From contig NC_046650.1 in the NCBI RefSeq assembly GCF_900324485.2, positions 5,019,450-5,083,449 on the forward strand: a stretch of DNA of 64,000 nucleotides. Reading direction: 5' to 3'. Of the stretch, positions 1 to 11,539 are shown in pieces. Every line of letters begins with the position of its first letter. Position 1 is the first letter of the stretch. The translations under genes and the position numbers were made by a program. The stretch comes from Mastacembelus armatus. Taxonomy: Eukaryota; Chordata; Actinopteri; Synbranchiformes; Mastacembelidae. Under the pieces are notes generated by a model. That model ran no database searches, was not told where the DNA came from, and worked only from the letters and a program-made list of their open reading frames with translations.

Positions 1-75
1 TCAGCTTTGAAAACATATCAATGTTTTAATCAGGATAGCTTTTAATCACTTAAAACAAAGGTTAAGTCTGTCATG
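1..75 (+). mobile_element. End of a CR1/L2-like LINE relic
   Basis: This short stretch matches the end of the longer LINE relic at 11540-11945. It reads, with breaks, as the part of reverse transcriptase after the catalytic core. It belongs to the large segment duplicated between genes A and C. The assignment rests on the paralogous copy, since this piece alone is too short to classify. Confidence 0.45.
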
Positions 76-89
76 TCACAGTTTGATTC

Positions 90-270
90 TTGTTCAACTT
101 TCCTTTGTCTGGGGAGTTTACATGTTTCCCCATGTCTATGCGGGATTCCTCTTAGTTGTGCTTCCTCCCATAGTCCTAACGTGCAAGTTACATTGATTGA
201 TGACTCTAAATTGCCAGGAGGTTGTGAATGTTTGCCTATATGTCATCCCTGTGTCTCACCCACTGTCTGT
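90..270 (+). mobile_element. Old SINE fragment (middle of the GGAT-tailed fish SINE)
   Basis: The order of short blocks (GGAGTTTACATGTTTCCCC, TTCCTCCCATAGTCC, GATGACTCTAAATTGCC) follows the body of the full SINE at 24750-25126, with many differences. The same fragment recurs at 11975-12180 in the duplicated segment. It has no pol III box B and no tail, so it is a relic. Confidence 0.6.
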
Positions 271-725
271 TTGCATTAGGTCCATCCCCTTGAAACTCTT
301 GAGAGGATTATGCAGTGTAGATGATAGATGATTGGTGATAATACTCAAATGCAGATCCCACCTACACAAAGCATATGGTGCAGATAAAGCTGCTCTAAAA
401 TATGTATTTTAAAGTCATCAGTGTAGAAACAGTCTAGAGGATATTTAATATCTTCAGTTGTTGTCTTCAGATGTAGGCACATGCCAGCTGCAATACTGAA
501 ATCAGTATTTGATGTTTCATATCTGATTTTCATTGAAACAATAACAGTGAAAACCATTTAAGCCTCATGTTTTTAGGTCAGCTTTCCTGTGTTGTTTTAC
601 TTTGGCACCTCAGCAGCTGAGTGTCAGCACCTACTCTGTTACACGAGTTTAGAAGGTCAGCCTCATTTTCAGCTACACGTTGGTCATGTATGAGTTTCAG
701 CTAGATTGAAAACATATGAACATAT

Positions 726-1501
726 TGTTACGCCCCAGCCTAGGGGTTGCCGGAGCGTAACACGATTGTGGAGTTTTCCTCCAAACCTCTTCCACTCTCA
801 ACAAATACGAACTAGACGAACTACAATTAACACGAATATTTATTCTGTTTAAACACAGAATACAATACAGAAATGTACAACACAAACAAAACGCTCCGTG
901 AGCCCTACGATAGTATACGAATATGGGAAAACAAACACAAACGCTAAATATAGCCCTATGGTATCAAACAAACGAAAAGTCAATAACAGAAACGCTACAA
1001 TAGCCCTACGATCTCAATCAAACAAAAGATCAAATAACAAAAACGCTAAACAGCCCTATAATAGCTAATCAAAAGAAATAACACAAAATCACAGGTCACT
1101 AGCCTGGAAACTCCTAAAACAAACAGGAGAAAACAAAACACAAACGTAGCCTAAATATCTAAGTATTTCTAAACTAAATAACGAAAATCCTAGCAATACT
1201 AAGTCCTCTAAACGAAACAAAAACCTAATCTCTAACTAACTAATTTACGAAATCGAAGTCTTTATCAAAATAGCTGGGAATGGCAAAGGTGGGAGAATAG
1301 CTCTCCTGAACAGTAGACCGTGGGCTTCTTATAGTCCTTCCGGAAGTGTTGGACCAATCCCGGAAGTCCAATCCACGGTTTCGAGTCCACGCCCACTCCA
1401 GCATCCGTCACACACACACACACACACACACACACTCGAAATGGGGAGGGGAGAGCCAACAACACACAACCACACACACAATGACCCCTAGGGTCATAAC
1501 A
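726..1501 (-). mobile_element. Solo LTR of an LTR retroelement (fossil)
   Basis: The insert begins TGTTACGCC and ends CATAACA, a TG...CA pair with matching terminal bases, and is flanked by the 4-bp duplication ATAT (722-725 and 1502-1505). The duplicated segment near 12626-12640 has the same flanks joined without the insert, which serves as an empty site. An AATAAA and a TATAAG-like box in reading order suggest that the element points along the minus strand. No internal region is present. The family is uncertain; a 4-bp duplication suits Ty3/gypsy. It contains a CA microsatellite. Confidence 0.7.
1409..1436. repeat. (CA)n microsatellite
   Basis: An uninterrupted run of CA dinucleotides lies within the solo LTR. 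Confidence 0.9.
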
Positions 1502-2329
1502 ATATTGTCTCACACTCAAAGTGCTCCAAAGTCAATTTACATGATGTTTATTTGATTATCAATGACATTATATCAGGTGCGGTTCTAGACCCATTTTAGG
1601 CGGGCTTTAGTCCCCCTCTGTCATTTAAGCCCCCCTAAAATGATCAACTACAAACTACTATCAAAATTCATTGAAAGTATAATTTTTACTTTTTAAAATA
1701 AAAATGAAAATAAGAAATGCAGGACATGTCTATTAAAAAAAAAGAAGATCAGAGTTTTTTTTAAATGATTTATTTATTTATTTTTACTCTCTTTGCTATT
1801 CTGTGCATGCATGATAGCTCTTCCTTAGAAGTGCAATAGCTTGTACTGTATGTCGGCTGGAGGTGGGAGACGATGAAACATCTTGCAATGCGTAGGTGGT
1901 TAAAGAAGATAGACAGTGTTATGAGCAACAATGTTGAGGGCTAATCTCCCCTAAGGATGAAATCCTAGAATCCCCCCTGCATTATATTCACATTCTGTTG
2001 ATGACATGGTTTAAAAGCAGTCTGACAAAATGTTCAAGACAATCTTCATCCTAAAACACGAGTGAGATACAGTTTTACTAAAAATAATCTTATGATTTTA
2101 AATACATGATTTATTAGAAAGAAACAAAAGTAACATTGAGAATATCCTGCTTCAGACTACATATACGAAAAGAGGACTATGATATAGATAATTAATCATA
2201 TTGACAAATCATAGAGATCTTTTCAAACATTTATTCAAGTCATTTCAATTTACTTTGAACCTTAAAAGAGACAGACTACAAAAGTCATGGCTTACTCAGA
2301 AACACATTAGAGATGGAACATGTCTGGTT

Positions 2330-3798
2330 CTACTTTTTTATGCTGTAGTAAACACACTGACTCCATGTTGGATCCATCTGTCTGCTTGAGCAGTTGGTCA
2401 GGTCAGTGCTTGAAGCAGCATAGTAGAGGTTTTTTGTATGTTGGTAACCCTGGTAACAAAATAGATGTCAATATATAATTATCTTATTCTTGACAGAAAC
2501 TGTAACTTTGCATCAAACTGTAGCTGTGCAGTTAAATTCAACACATATTTAAAACCGTTACCTTTGCATTTGCTGTGGAGGGAACTGGACATCTTAGTTG
2601 AAATTCTGATTGAGAAAGACAGTTTTTTAATTCAAATGACATTTTCAGTGAACACAAGCTGACTGATATGAAAAGGTTTTACCTGGAGAGTAGGAGCTGT
2701 TTCTTTTATTCATCATGCACATGGAGACAGAGAGTAAAACACCCAGGATGGTGCTGAATGCTGCAGCTGCATGCCAGAAATACACCATGTCGACCACACC
2801 TGTTGGCAACCAGACATCAGAAACAGAGCTTTCAGTAAGTTCAGTAATGATATGAGAGGAGACACAGGGAGAAACAGTCAGTACTTTCACGTGTGACAAC
2901 TTTAATTTCCAATTTATTTACTGTACCTTCAATGTCCAACTTGGTCCCGTTCCCAAACAGTATGTGTCCACATGAGGCAACAGCACAGTAGTAGGACCCA
3001 GCATCGGACAGATTCAGGCTGTTCATCAGCAGGTTGTAGACACAGGAGTGAGTTTGTGTCTCAGGTTTCCTCTCACACTGATCATTGCTGCCTCCATGGG
3101 TGTAAATGAGTCCTGGATGAGCTTGTCCAGAGTGTTTGAACCAGTAAACCCTGTGTTCTCCATCACAGGTCCCAGTGTGTACTGTACAGCCCAGAGTCAC
3201 AGAGCCTCCTGGCTGGATGCTCTCAGATGCTGACTGATGCACCTGAGCTGGGATGTTCAAACCTGAGCCCTGCACACTGACAACAGTGCCCTCTGCAAAA
3301 TCAAACATGTACAAATAGCTACTTGCACAGTAGTAAGTACCTGAGTCTGAAATGCTCAGATCTGTGATTGCCAAGTGATTTTCCCCATTTCCAGTCTCCA
3401 GCATGAACCGTGGATTGTTGAATTCATTTTGAAAACTGCCAGTTTTGACGTATTTATAGTAGCTAGAGATGATCCTCGGTTTCTCTCCCAGAGTCTGTTT
3501 ATACCAGTAAAACCTTGCTGCAACATCACTTTGATAGAAACACTGCAGAGTCACGTTCCCCCCAGTTTTAACTGATACAAACTTTCTGTCTTGTTTCAGA
3601 GATGCGAATTGGAATTGCAGGTTTGTCATTTGAGCTGAAATGACGTGACATACAAAACAATGTACACACCATAGAACACAAAGATATATCAGAGGCAATG
3701 CATTTTAAAAGATTCAATGTGCAGTCCTGAAAATTCAACTCACCCATTGTCCCGAAGAACAAACCTGTCAGACAGAAGACAAACTGTGCAGATGTCAT
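2330..3798 (-). CDS. nitr: NITR gene A, inhibitory-type receptor with altered first ITIM
   Basis: Predicted type I surface receptor of about 347 aa. Exons in transcript order are 3798-3744 (leader), 3634-2927 (V plus I), 2799-2683 (transmembrane), 2605-2562 and 2449-2330 (tail). All introns are GT-AG and the frame is open. The V domain has Cys50, WYKQ at 62, DSGTYYC ending at Cys121 and a J-like FAEGT at 131. The I domain has the six NITR cysteines (168, 175, 205, 216, 235, 240) and FGNGT at 245. The membrane segment is about 259-281 and contains a histidine. The first tyrosine motif reads LYYAAS, so the hydrophobic +3 residue of an ITIM is lost; the second, CVYYSI, remains. A possible AATAAA lies at 2115-2110. 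The family is known for self/non-self recognition on lymphocytes and NK-like cells; the ligand is unknown. Confidence 0.92.
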
Positions 3799-3870
3799 TG
3801 TGTTCAAATGTTCACGCTGAATGACAAGAACACTGAGCCTCTCTCCACTATTCACAGACAAGACTGTGTG

Positions 3871-3878
3871 TGATTGGC
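3871..3878 (-). promoter_or_regulatory. Inverted CCAAT box upstream of gene A
   Basis: GGCCAATC on the minus strand lies about 73 bp before the ATG of gene A. The same box recurs at a similar distance in all other genes of the cluster except B, and M where the region leaves the window. It fits an NF-Y site in a TATA-poor promoter; binding is inferred. Confidence 0.6.
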
Positions 3879-4017
3879 CAGTGAGAAGTGACTCTGAATG
3901 TCCTGTTAAAGAAATATGTTCACTGCCACCTATAGTTTGAAGTTTAGTTTGTGAGAAGATTGCCAACACTGCGGTACAACTGGCAGGGCTGAAAACACTA
4001 TACATTTACAGCAATAG

Positions 4018-5000
4018 TTTTTTTTTTTTTTATTGAAGTTTTTGACATTTTCAGGGTTTAAACATACACATCTGAGCTAATACAAAGTGGCCAGGTGGCC
4101 ATTTGTTTGAATTCTCTACAAAATACACATTAACGTACATTATTACAAATACATCATTACAGAAAAAGAGAAAAACATTTTAAAAAATTAAATAATAAAA
4201 TATTAATAACAATAATAATAACAACAATATTAATACAAATAAAATAAAAATAAGTAAATAAATTTACATTACTGTTGGATTATTATTCAGTCCTTCCATG
4301 CCAGGTTCTGTAGACCCAGCATTAATAGCTGTCTCACTCCAGCCCCAATATAGGTAAAGAAGGGGTCATATACTTTATAGAATTTAAAAGGTTTGTCTTT
4401 TAATGCTGTTGAAGAAGCTTCAAATGGAATAAAACCTTTGATTGTGTTAATCCACTGTGCTATTGAAGGGACTTGGTCTGTTATCCAGCACAGAAGTATG
4501 CATTTGCGGACACAGTGGAGTAAGATTTGAAGAAGTTCCTGGTTCATGCCAAGCAAACAAGTCATTAGTCCTATTTGTAATGAGCAACAGAAAATGTTTT
4601 CTAGTTCCTTTAGGACACGTCACATATGGTTTCCCAAGCAATTACCTGAATTTCTTCTCCCAAGTCCTTTTCCCATAGCACCCTAGTTTTGTCTGAGCTA
4701 GTATTATAGAAGATTTTGGATGCAGATCAAGATGAAGTAGATAGGCTCCAGCAGATCCCCGTGACCCTGAGCCAGGAAAAGCGGGTATAGAAGATGGATG
4801 GATGGATGGATGGATCAAGATGAAGTAAGTTTATTTAATTGTTCCTCCATTGGGGATACGCAGAGGCCACTTGAATAGACTGAGATTTTTTGTTATGAAG
4901 CTGCGTACCTGCTGGTATGTCAAGAAAAACTTCTTATTGAGATCATGTTTTGCAATGAATTCTTTTTCATGCTGCTTTAGGAGTGAAGGTCTGCACTGAG
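4018..5000 (-). mobile_element. L1/Tx1-like LINE fragment, interrupted by a SINE tail
   Basis: Read on the minus strand, 5133-4831 gives KHDLNKKFFLTYQQVRSFI, and 4565-4287 gives ILLCWITDQVPSIAQW followed by FYKVYDPFFTYI. These are typical of the C-terminal region after reverse transcriptase in fish L1/Tx1 elements. A T-run at about 4018-4031 would be the poly(A) end. A SINE tail splits the element at 4740-4812. It is diverged and 5'-truncated. Confidence 0.6.
4740..4812 (+). mobile_element. 5'-truncated SINE/LINE tail with 15-bp target duplication
   Basis: About 73 bp of the 3' end of the GGAT-tailed repeat, including CCCGTGACCCTGAGCCAGG and the GGAT run, sits in the L1-like fossil. GATCAAGATGAAGTA is found on both sides (4725-4739 and 4813-4827). 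Severe 5' truncation with a 15-bp duplication is the mark of target-primed reverse transcription. Confidence 0.85.
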
Positions 5001-5114
5001 GCTGAACAGCTGAATGCCAGTTGTGGTGGGTGTGGTTCTGCCTGTACAACTTCCTGTTCTTGTTAGGGCCCGAGCACTCTGGCCTGTCCCGGAGGTGTGA
5101 AGCCCTATTGTTTC

Positions 5115-5254
5115 CATCCATCCATCCATCCATTTTCTATACCCGCTTTTCCTGGTTCAGGGTCACGGGGATCTGCTGGAGCCTATCCCAGCTCTCTCTC
5201 GGGTGGAAGGCAGGGGTACACCCTGGACAGGTCACCAGTCCATCACAGGGCCAC
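5115..5254 (-). mobile_element. 5'-truncated SINE/LINE tail with 14-bp target duplication
   Basis: This is the same 3' repeat end as at 4740-4812 but in the opposite orientation, so the CCAT run is on its left. AGCCCTATTGTTTC occurs at 5101-5114 and again at 5255-5268. It interrupts the unclassified repeat at 5060-6110 and is therefore younger than it. Confidence 0.85.
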
Positions 5255-5275
5255 AGCCCTATTGTTTCTTTAAGG

Positions 5276-5330
5276 ATAATAATAATAATAAGATTAATTA
5301 TGATAATAATAATAATAAGTATTATTATTT
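5276..5330. repeat. AT-rich (ATA)n simple sequence
   Basis: An imperfect AAT/ATA run lies next to the SINE insertion. Confidence 0.7.
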
Positions 5331-6110
5331 GTCTCCTGCTACTGTACTGGGCCATTTTTTAACTGGTTCTCATAGGCGAAAACTCATGAAATTGACTGCA
5401 GACATCTGTTACCATTATTAGCAGTCAAAGACAAGGTCTAAGCCATGGGTGTGGCCCAGGGACTCCATAGCGCCCCCGTATGTCAATGAGTCTTGTGTTT
5501 GGCATGTAGTTTCAGCTACACATACCGAACCTGGTAGGTGTATGGAACTCCCCAGTACAGACATGTATGGCGCCCAACAGGAAGTGAGGTATTTGGGATT
5601 TTGTGTGTTTTGACACACAATGAAATTTAACATACTTCTACAACATACATCAGAGATGTTTCAAATTTGGTATGCATGATGTCAAGATGTTACAGAGGTC
5701 AAAATGTGAGGGTTTTTTTTGATATGTTGTAATATGACAAAATGGTGCCATGATGAATTAACATATCTGTCAAATAAAGAGGAAATGTATCATACATTCA
5801 TCATGTATTGCTTGATAAGCATCACAGTTCACTGGTTTTTGATAAAAATGACTATGATGATATGCACATAAGCAACATGGAAGACTGATCTTGCGCCACT
5901 GTCTGGCAAGCTAGCAATTAGTGCTTCCTGTTTCTTAAGGTTGTGAAATTTGGCACACTCTCATTAGGTCTGTACATTTGATGGACATCCCATGTTGAGA
6001 GTGCAATATTGGACGGCATCATGTCAGGGCTTGTGGCAGTGGAGGTGCCAGGGCCGATCATTGCCGCTTGTGGCTATATTTAGCGCTTCTATTGTTTTTT
6101 TTTCTCTAAT

Positions 6111-7069
6111 ACCTAAAAGAAGAGTACATTTTATCAGAACATAGTGTTCCTCTGCAATAGCTATAGTGTAAGATCATTTGAAAAACTGATTACTACCCCA
6201 ACCTAAACAGTGAGTGAGTGAGTGATTGGTGCGTGACAGCCAACGACCACGCTCAACACTTCAGGTTGGGTGTGACCTGCCCCACCAAGGCCCCACCTGA
6301 GCCTCATAGTGTGGGGACTGCATGTGGTCCAGTTTATACACATATGATGGGACCCACACTGGACTGCTGTAACACGGCCCTTTTTTTCCCCACAGTGGGC
6401 CCAAATGGACCCCGAAAGGGCGTGTTTACTGGGTAGGAGTTCAGGTTGCTGTAAATCCTCTTTCTAGGCTTTTTTCAAAAAGAATCTAGCACTTTCTGCA
6501 GCTTCTTCTTCTTCTTTGCATGTTTTAACCCTGCAGTCCAAATCAGCAAAACATCAAGTTAGTATATTAATGAATTCAATGTTAGACCTTTACAGAAACT
6601 ACAATGCCCAGGTAAAATAGCAGTTTTTGTTTGGCATGTAAAAATGAGCATGTGCTCCACTTTTGACTTTTACTCAAAACACTGGGGCCTACTACACATC
6701 TGGTGTCATCACAGACCCATAGGTGGCCTTACATGTTCCTTCAATAGCCACTAAAAACAAATAAAACAATAAGTCACTTAGAAAAACAGTCAATTTTTAC
6801 CAGTGTAACAGCAATTCTCCCTCTAACAGGCATCACAGTGTAGCATTACATGTGTGTTGTGGAGTGTGTTTCGCTAACTATAGAGAAACTACAGTATTAT
6901 GACTAAGCAAAGAAATATATTAAAAAATGTGGCATGATTAAAGTTAGGGACTTATTTACAATAGCAGACAGACTGTCAGGAGCACTGGGATATTTAACGT
7001 TTTCCTGTGGGTCGTTTGGCCTGGCATGGACACACAACTTCACCAGTGAAAATGTAGCAGCAGGATAAG
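6111..7069. other. Intergenic, nothing recognised
   Basis: I see no coding exon or recognisable repeat here. There is a short GTGA run near 6212 and a GC-richer patch at 6225-6430. Confidence 0.4.
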
Positions 7070-7297
7070 TTGACCGACCTCAGAATCCTTACATCAAATG
7101 AGACTCTCTCCACAGTGCCAAAAAAAGGCATCATTGCATCTCCCTGTGCCAAACGTGACAACAATAGTGCATGGCATCTTTCACCTGTGGGCTATAGGCC
7201 TTATACAAAGGTCAGGCTTTCTTATGGAGAACAGGCTCGACAAAGACTAATAAAACATGAAAGGAATGCTAACAGAAAATTGCTGACTGAGTTACCA

Positions 7298-7333
7298 TCC
7301 ATCCATCTATCTATCTATCTATCTATCTGTCTA

Positions 7334-7364
<31 letters not shown>

Positions 7365-7369
7365 GTCTA

Positions 7370-7407
<38 letters not shown>

Positions 7408-7409
7408 AG

Positions 7410-7456
<47 letters not shown>
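7298..7456. repeat. (ATCT/GTCT)n microsatellite
   Basis: About 160 bp of tetranucleotide repeat switches between ATCT and GTCT phases. It directly abuts the 3' end of the LINE at 7457-7715 and probably grew from that element's tetranucleotide tail. Confidence 0.9.
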
Positions 7457-7457
<1 letters not shown>

Positions 7458-7715
7458 CCTATCTTCTTCTGCTTATCTGGGGGCCGAGTCGCGGGGGCAG
7501 TACTCTAAGCAGGGATACCCAGACTTCCTTTTCCCTGGACACAACGACAGACCAGTACACCGACCGCGTTACTGCTATCGATGCCCCGATCCGTCTGTCA
7601 ATCTCAAGCTCCGTCCTTCCCTCACTCGTGAACAAGATCCCAAGATACTTAAACTCCTCCACCTGCGGCAGGATCTCTCCCCTGGCCTGGAGATGGCAAG
7701 CAACCTTTTTCCGGT
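7457..7715 (-). mobile_element. RTE/Rex3-like LINE, 3' end
   Basis: Minus-strand translation gives EEFKYLGILFTSEGRTELEI and DRRIGASIAVTRSVYWSVVV, which belong to the end of the reverse transcriptase of RTE/Rex3-type fish LINEs. They run directly into the usual 3' end of the ORF ([19 protein letters not shown]), so the middle is missing. The tail leads into the microsatellite on the left. Confidence 0.75.
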
Positions 7716-9110
7716 TGAGTTACCATTAATTCTTAAGCTAAACTATTAATTGAACCACTCAGTCTGCTCTCAATAGCCTAACTTCAATATTCAGAGATTT
7801 TACTCTGACATTTTAGACTTGATGTGTCTGCTTTAGAGATAAACTCAAGAGTTGTAGGTCTGACTATATTCTGTACATTCTGTTATGAATAGGCTGCCAA
7901 TACACTAATCACTTTTTAAATTGTCATTTTCTACTAGGCTACTTGAAAGATATTTGCTCATCCAACCTCACTAACCCATTTCCTTCACTTCATACTGCAC
8001 CTCTTGACTTGTTGACTCATATTGTTCTAAACAAGTCAACGGGTGTTCTGTTGATTTGTGCTACCTATCAAGACGTGTGTAGTGGAAATTTCTTTAAGTT
8101 TGAGAGTTGCTAATTCTCAGAAACAACCACAAGTGTGATGAATCATCTCAGGTTTAATCACGGGTGCCCGGAGAGAAGTCTGCAGAATTCTCTGACTTTG
8201 TGTTACAGAATCAGGTTTATATATCTTTGTAAAAAGGGGTGAACTAATCTTGAACAGACCCAACATGTTTGTTCAGGTGTCCTCTAGTGTCCTCTATCTT
8301 CAGGCCTCTACCAGCACTAAACAAATTGTTGGCAGTTATTTACAAGCCTCTAAAACCCTAAAACACCACACCAATAAAACACTCAACCTCATACTATGCA
8401 TGTTTTAGCTCAATATTTAAATGACCCATTGTGACCACCTGTTCCATGGTGTATAAATCTCCCACATGTGCTATTTATCAGTTCTGTGCATGCCCAGATC
8501 CCCAGTGTCCTGTAGTATGTCAAGTAAATGGTGTCACTGTAGATTTGTGGATGTTTTATTGATCATTACAGTATGTTTGAGTCCACATAGACACATCTAC
8601 TTTTACTATTCATACATGGTAGTTTGATGACATTTGTGATATATACACACGTCATCAACATCAGAGCATTACATAATAACATTGCATTGCTGTAGATGCA
8701 TATTATCATTATTATACAGTAAAGAGTGAAGAACAATGAAGACTGAATCATTTATATTGTGAAGTATACTGGAACAGTTACCTGTGGGGCAGCATTGATA
8801 AATTTGGACATTTAGCTTTTATGTTTTGCTTCATTATTTATTCATCTCTGCTAAAGACAATGCAAAGATCAGTACTATTGAAAGAATAATAAGAAAACCT
8901 GCAACCACATCCTGGCTCAAACTACCCAAGACAAGACAATGGGGGCTCAGACTGGCTAAAGTAAAGCTTTTAGGGAGCCCGTCTCTTGTTTCTGATGAAA
9001 ACATAATATAAAAGTGTATTTAAATTTACACCTAAACTTAGTTTACACCTCAAAGGAGAAAAAAGGGCACATTTTCCTGCCATAGTACAAATGAATGACC
9101 AACTTCCAAA
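7716..9110. other. Intergenic, downstream of gene B; nothing firm
   Basis: No exon or named repeat is seen. A possible poly(A) signal for gene B (AATAAA on the minus strand) is at 8842-8837, about 275 bp after the stop. The 8090-8560 stretch has a mixed composition but lacks clear ends or duplications. Confidence 0.35.
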
Positions 9111-9114
9111 TCTA

Positions 9115-10545
9115 TTACTTTACACTGGAATACACACATTCATTCTGAGTTTGATTCCTCTCTCTTCGTGATCCTTTGGGCTTGGTTGCCATTAAAGCAG
9201 CATAGTGGAGGTTGTCATCATCTTGGTAACACTGGGAACAAAATTTAAAACAACATTGTAATGGTGCACCTGCTGGAAACTAACAATGGTGCTATAAACA
9301 TGTTCTAGTCCTAATACAGTTACTTAAAATCAACTGACCTGTGATTTTGCTGAAAATCTTGCCTGAGGCTCTGGTCACGAAACAGAAGAAAATGTGTTTA
9401 ATTTAAAGCCATATTTTCTAAGTAAGAACTGTACGATACATCACTTCTTACCTGTAGACTGGCAACTGAGTCTTTTGTTCAGCTTATACAATGAAACAGC
9501 TGATAAAACACTGAAGATGGTGGTGAATACCAAAGATCCACTCAGTAAATACACCAAGAAAAGAGAATCCACTCCACCTGCAAATTCAGAGGTCAGCAGT
9601 TTTCAGCCAGTCTTGTGATTCATCTGTCATCAGGACAGCCTCTTCGAGATAAGTTACTTACCCTCAAAGTCCAGTCTGGTCCCATTTCCAAACAGTACAT
9701 GTCCACATGAGGCAACAGCACAGTAGTAGGTCCCAGCATCAGACACATTCAGGCTGTTCATTGGCAGGTTGTAGACACAGGAGTGAGTTTGTGTCTCAGG
9801 TTTCCTCTCACACTGATCATTGCTGCCTCCATGGATGTAAATGAGTCCTGGATGAGCTTGTCCAGAGTGTTTGAACCAGTAAACCCTGTGTTCTCCATCA
9901 CAGGTCCCAGTGTGTACTGTACAGTCCAGAGTCACAGAGCCTCCTGGCTGGATGCTCTCAGATGCTGATTGATGCACCTGAGCTGGGATGTTCAAACCTG
10001 AGCCCTGCACACTGACAACAGTGCCCTCCGCAAATTCAAATATAATTGTATAACTACTGGCACAGAAATAAGTAGCTGAGTCTGAAATATCCACATCTGA
10101 AATTTTCAAGTGATTTTTTCTATTGTCAGCATCAAGTTTGAAGCGTGGATTGTTCCTGAATTCACCATAAAAAGTCCCATTTTTGTCGTATTTGTATAAT
10201 GTAGATATGAGCCTTGGTTTTTGTCCAAGTGTCTGTTTATACCAATAAGACATTGCAGCATCTCCTTCATGGAAACATCGCAAAATTACTTCTTCACCAA
10301 CATTAGCCCACACAAAACTGCTCTCTTGGCGAACAGATGAGGACGATTTCAGTTCGGTCTTCTGAGCTTAAGTACAATAAGAGACGCAGCAATCATACAG
10401 TGGTTTTCATATCGTAGAAAGTGCTTTATCTGATAAAGGTATAAAAGTGAGTTCAAGCAAATTCACATGAAATGACAAAAAATACCTTACCTATATTCCC
10501 CAACAGGAGGCATGTGAGATAGAAAACAAACATAGGAGATGTCAT
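9115..10545 (-). CDS. nitr: NITR gene B, inhibitory-type receptor with weakened expression signals
   Basis: Predicted 344-aa receptor. Exons are 10545-10491, 10366-9662, 9577-9452, 9370-9339 and 9231-9115, with an open frame. The V domain carries RCFHEGD, YWYKQT, DSATYFC and FAEGT; the I domain is the shared cluster type with its six cysteines and FGNGT. The membrane exon reads GVDSLFLVYLLSG and continues hydrophobic. The tail has LHYAAL and CVYSSV, both good ITIM-type motifs. The fourth exon is only 32 bp, against 44 bp in most paralogues. Two oddities are that the acceptor of intron 1 ends AAG where paralogues have CAG or TAG, and that the upstream CCAAT box is missing. It may be poorly expressed. 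Confidence 0.88.
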
Positions 10546-10745
10546 TGTGATCAAATTGCTCTGCTGAATGAGCAGTTTCTCAATACTCCCTCCACTCTTA
10601 AGAGACAGGACTATATGAAACATGGTCACATGTTTACTGCCATCTACAGTGTCAGTTTGGTCTTTGAATAGACTCATACCTGGGAGATATATGAAGAACA
10701 TAACAGCTTCTTACTTTGGCTTTAAATGATTTGTCTGAAAAATGA

Positions 10746-11539
10746 ATGAGCTATGTTTTATAAAGACAGTTTATTCATTAGCAACAAATTACACAGGAGT
10801 CAGTTTGTAGCCAACATTTATGGACTTGAGCATTTGCTAGCTACATTTCAGACAGATAAAGTGCAGCCTTACTTGTGGTTTTTAAGCCGTTTTATCCATA
10901 TGTGGCAGTAGATCTGAATGTGCCTCTCCTCCTACACTCAAGTCTAAATTCACAAGACTCTAATATGTGCCACTGGAAAGAGACAAATTTTGACAGTAGC
11001 TCAAAACGCAATCATGCACGTTATTTTCAGCTTTATATATGTTCATCTATTATACTGAATTCTGTTTTGGACATTCTTGTTTTATTCTGCTTATGCATTT
11101 ATCTCGACTGTACTGGAAAGACAACCAGTCATACTTTCAAAACACCACTAACTTAATCACCTGCTTCAGGATGTCTGGGCGTTCAGTGAAATAGATGCTC
11201 AGCTCAACTTGTCCTGTCAGTTTGTGGTGCACTAATAAACTAACAACCAGTTTATCCAGTAGTCTTTATTTTTGCCGTTAATGATACAGTCAAGGATGTT
11301 GGAAGGTGTTTGTATGGGTGGGAATTTAATCATCCCATCATACTCAACAACTCTGTAGCATTCATGCTTAGGTTTTTGTTTTTGCCAACATTTCTGTTAC
11401 GCATTAAATTGTTAGTGCCCCATAGCTAGAGACTTCTGGGTTGTGTTGATCTTTCTGCTCTGCTGTTAGCTGGGTCATGTCTTGCTTAAAAGAGAGACAC
11501 TTTTATGTTTCAGTTGGCTCTTATAAATATGTTGAAATG
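10746..11539. other. Intergenic, nothing recognised
   Basis: AT-rich sequence upstream of gene B without recognisable exons or repeat ends. Confidence 0.35.

Larger units (their letters stand above)
1..3278. repeat. Segmental duplication, copy 1 (partner 11882-14239)
   Basis: From the left edge to the V/I junction of gene A the sequence matches 11882-14239 closely. From 2201 to 3278 the offset is a constant 10,961 bp with few substitutions. The offset is larger to the left because copy 1 carries the solo LTR at 726-1501 and a further insertion at about 1556-1750. Homology stops abruptly inside the ectodomain exon at about 3278, where the V domains of A and C become unrelated. The left limit is outside the window. 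Confidence 0.85.
5060..6110. repeat. Unclassified interspersed repeat, split by a SINE tail
   Basis: The segment opens with GGGCCCGAGCAC and AAGCCCTATTGTTT next to an AT-rich run, and closes near 6050-6090 with GCCGATCATTGCCGCTTG. I associate these ends with an abundant fish repeat from general knowledge and cannot name the family. The interior has phrases such as TTCAAATTTGGTATGCATGATG but no long ORF. Confidence 0.4.

Noticed and set aside
7298-7456. Regular short repeats as a CRISPR-like array
   Set aside because: Tetranucleotide microsatellite without spacers, in a vertebrate genome.
7070-7729. 219-codon plus-strand frame
   Set aside because: It is mostly microsatellite ([10 protein letters not shown]) and antisense LINE text.
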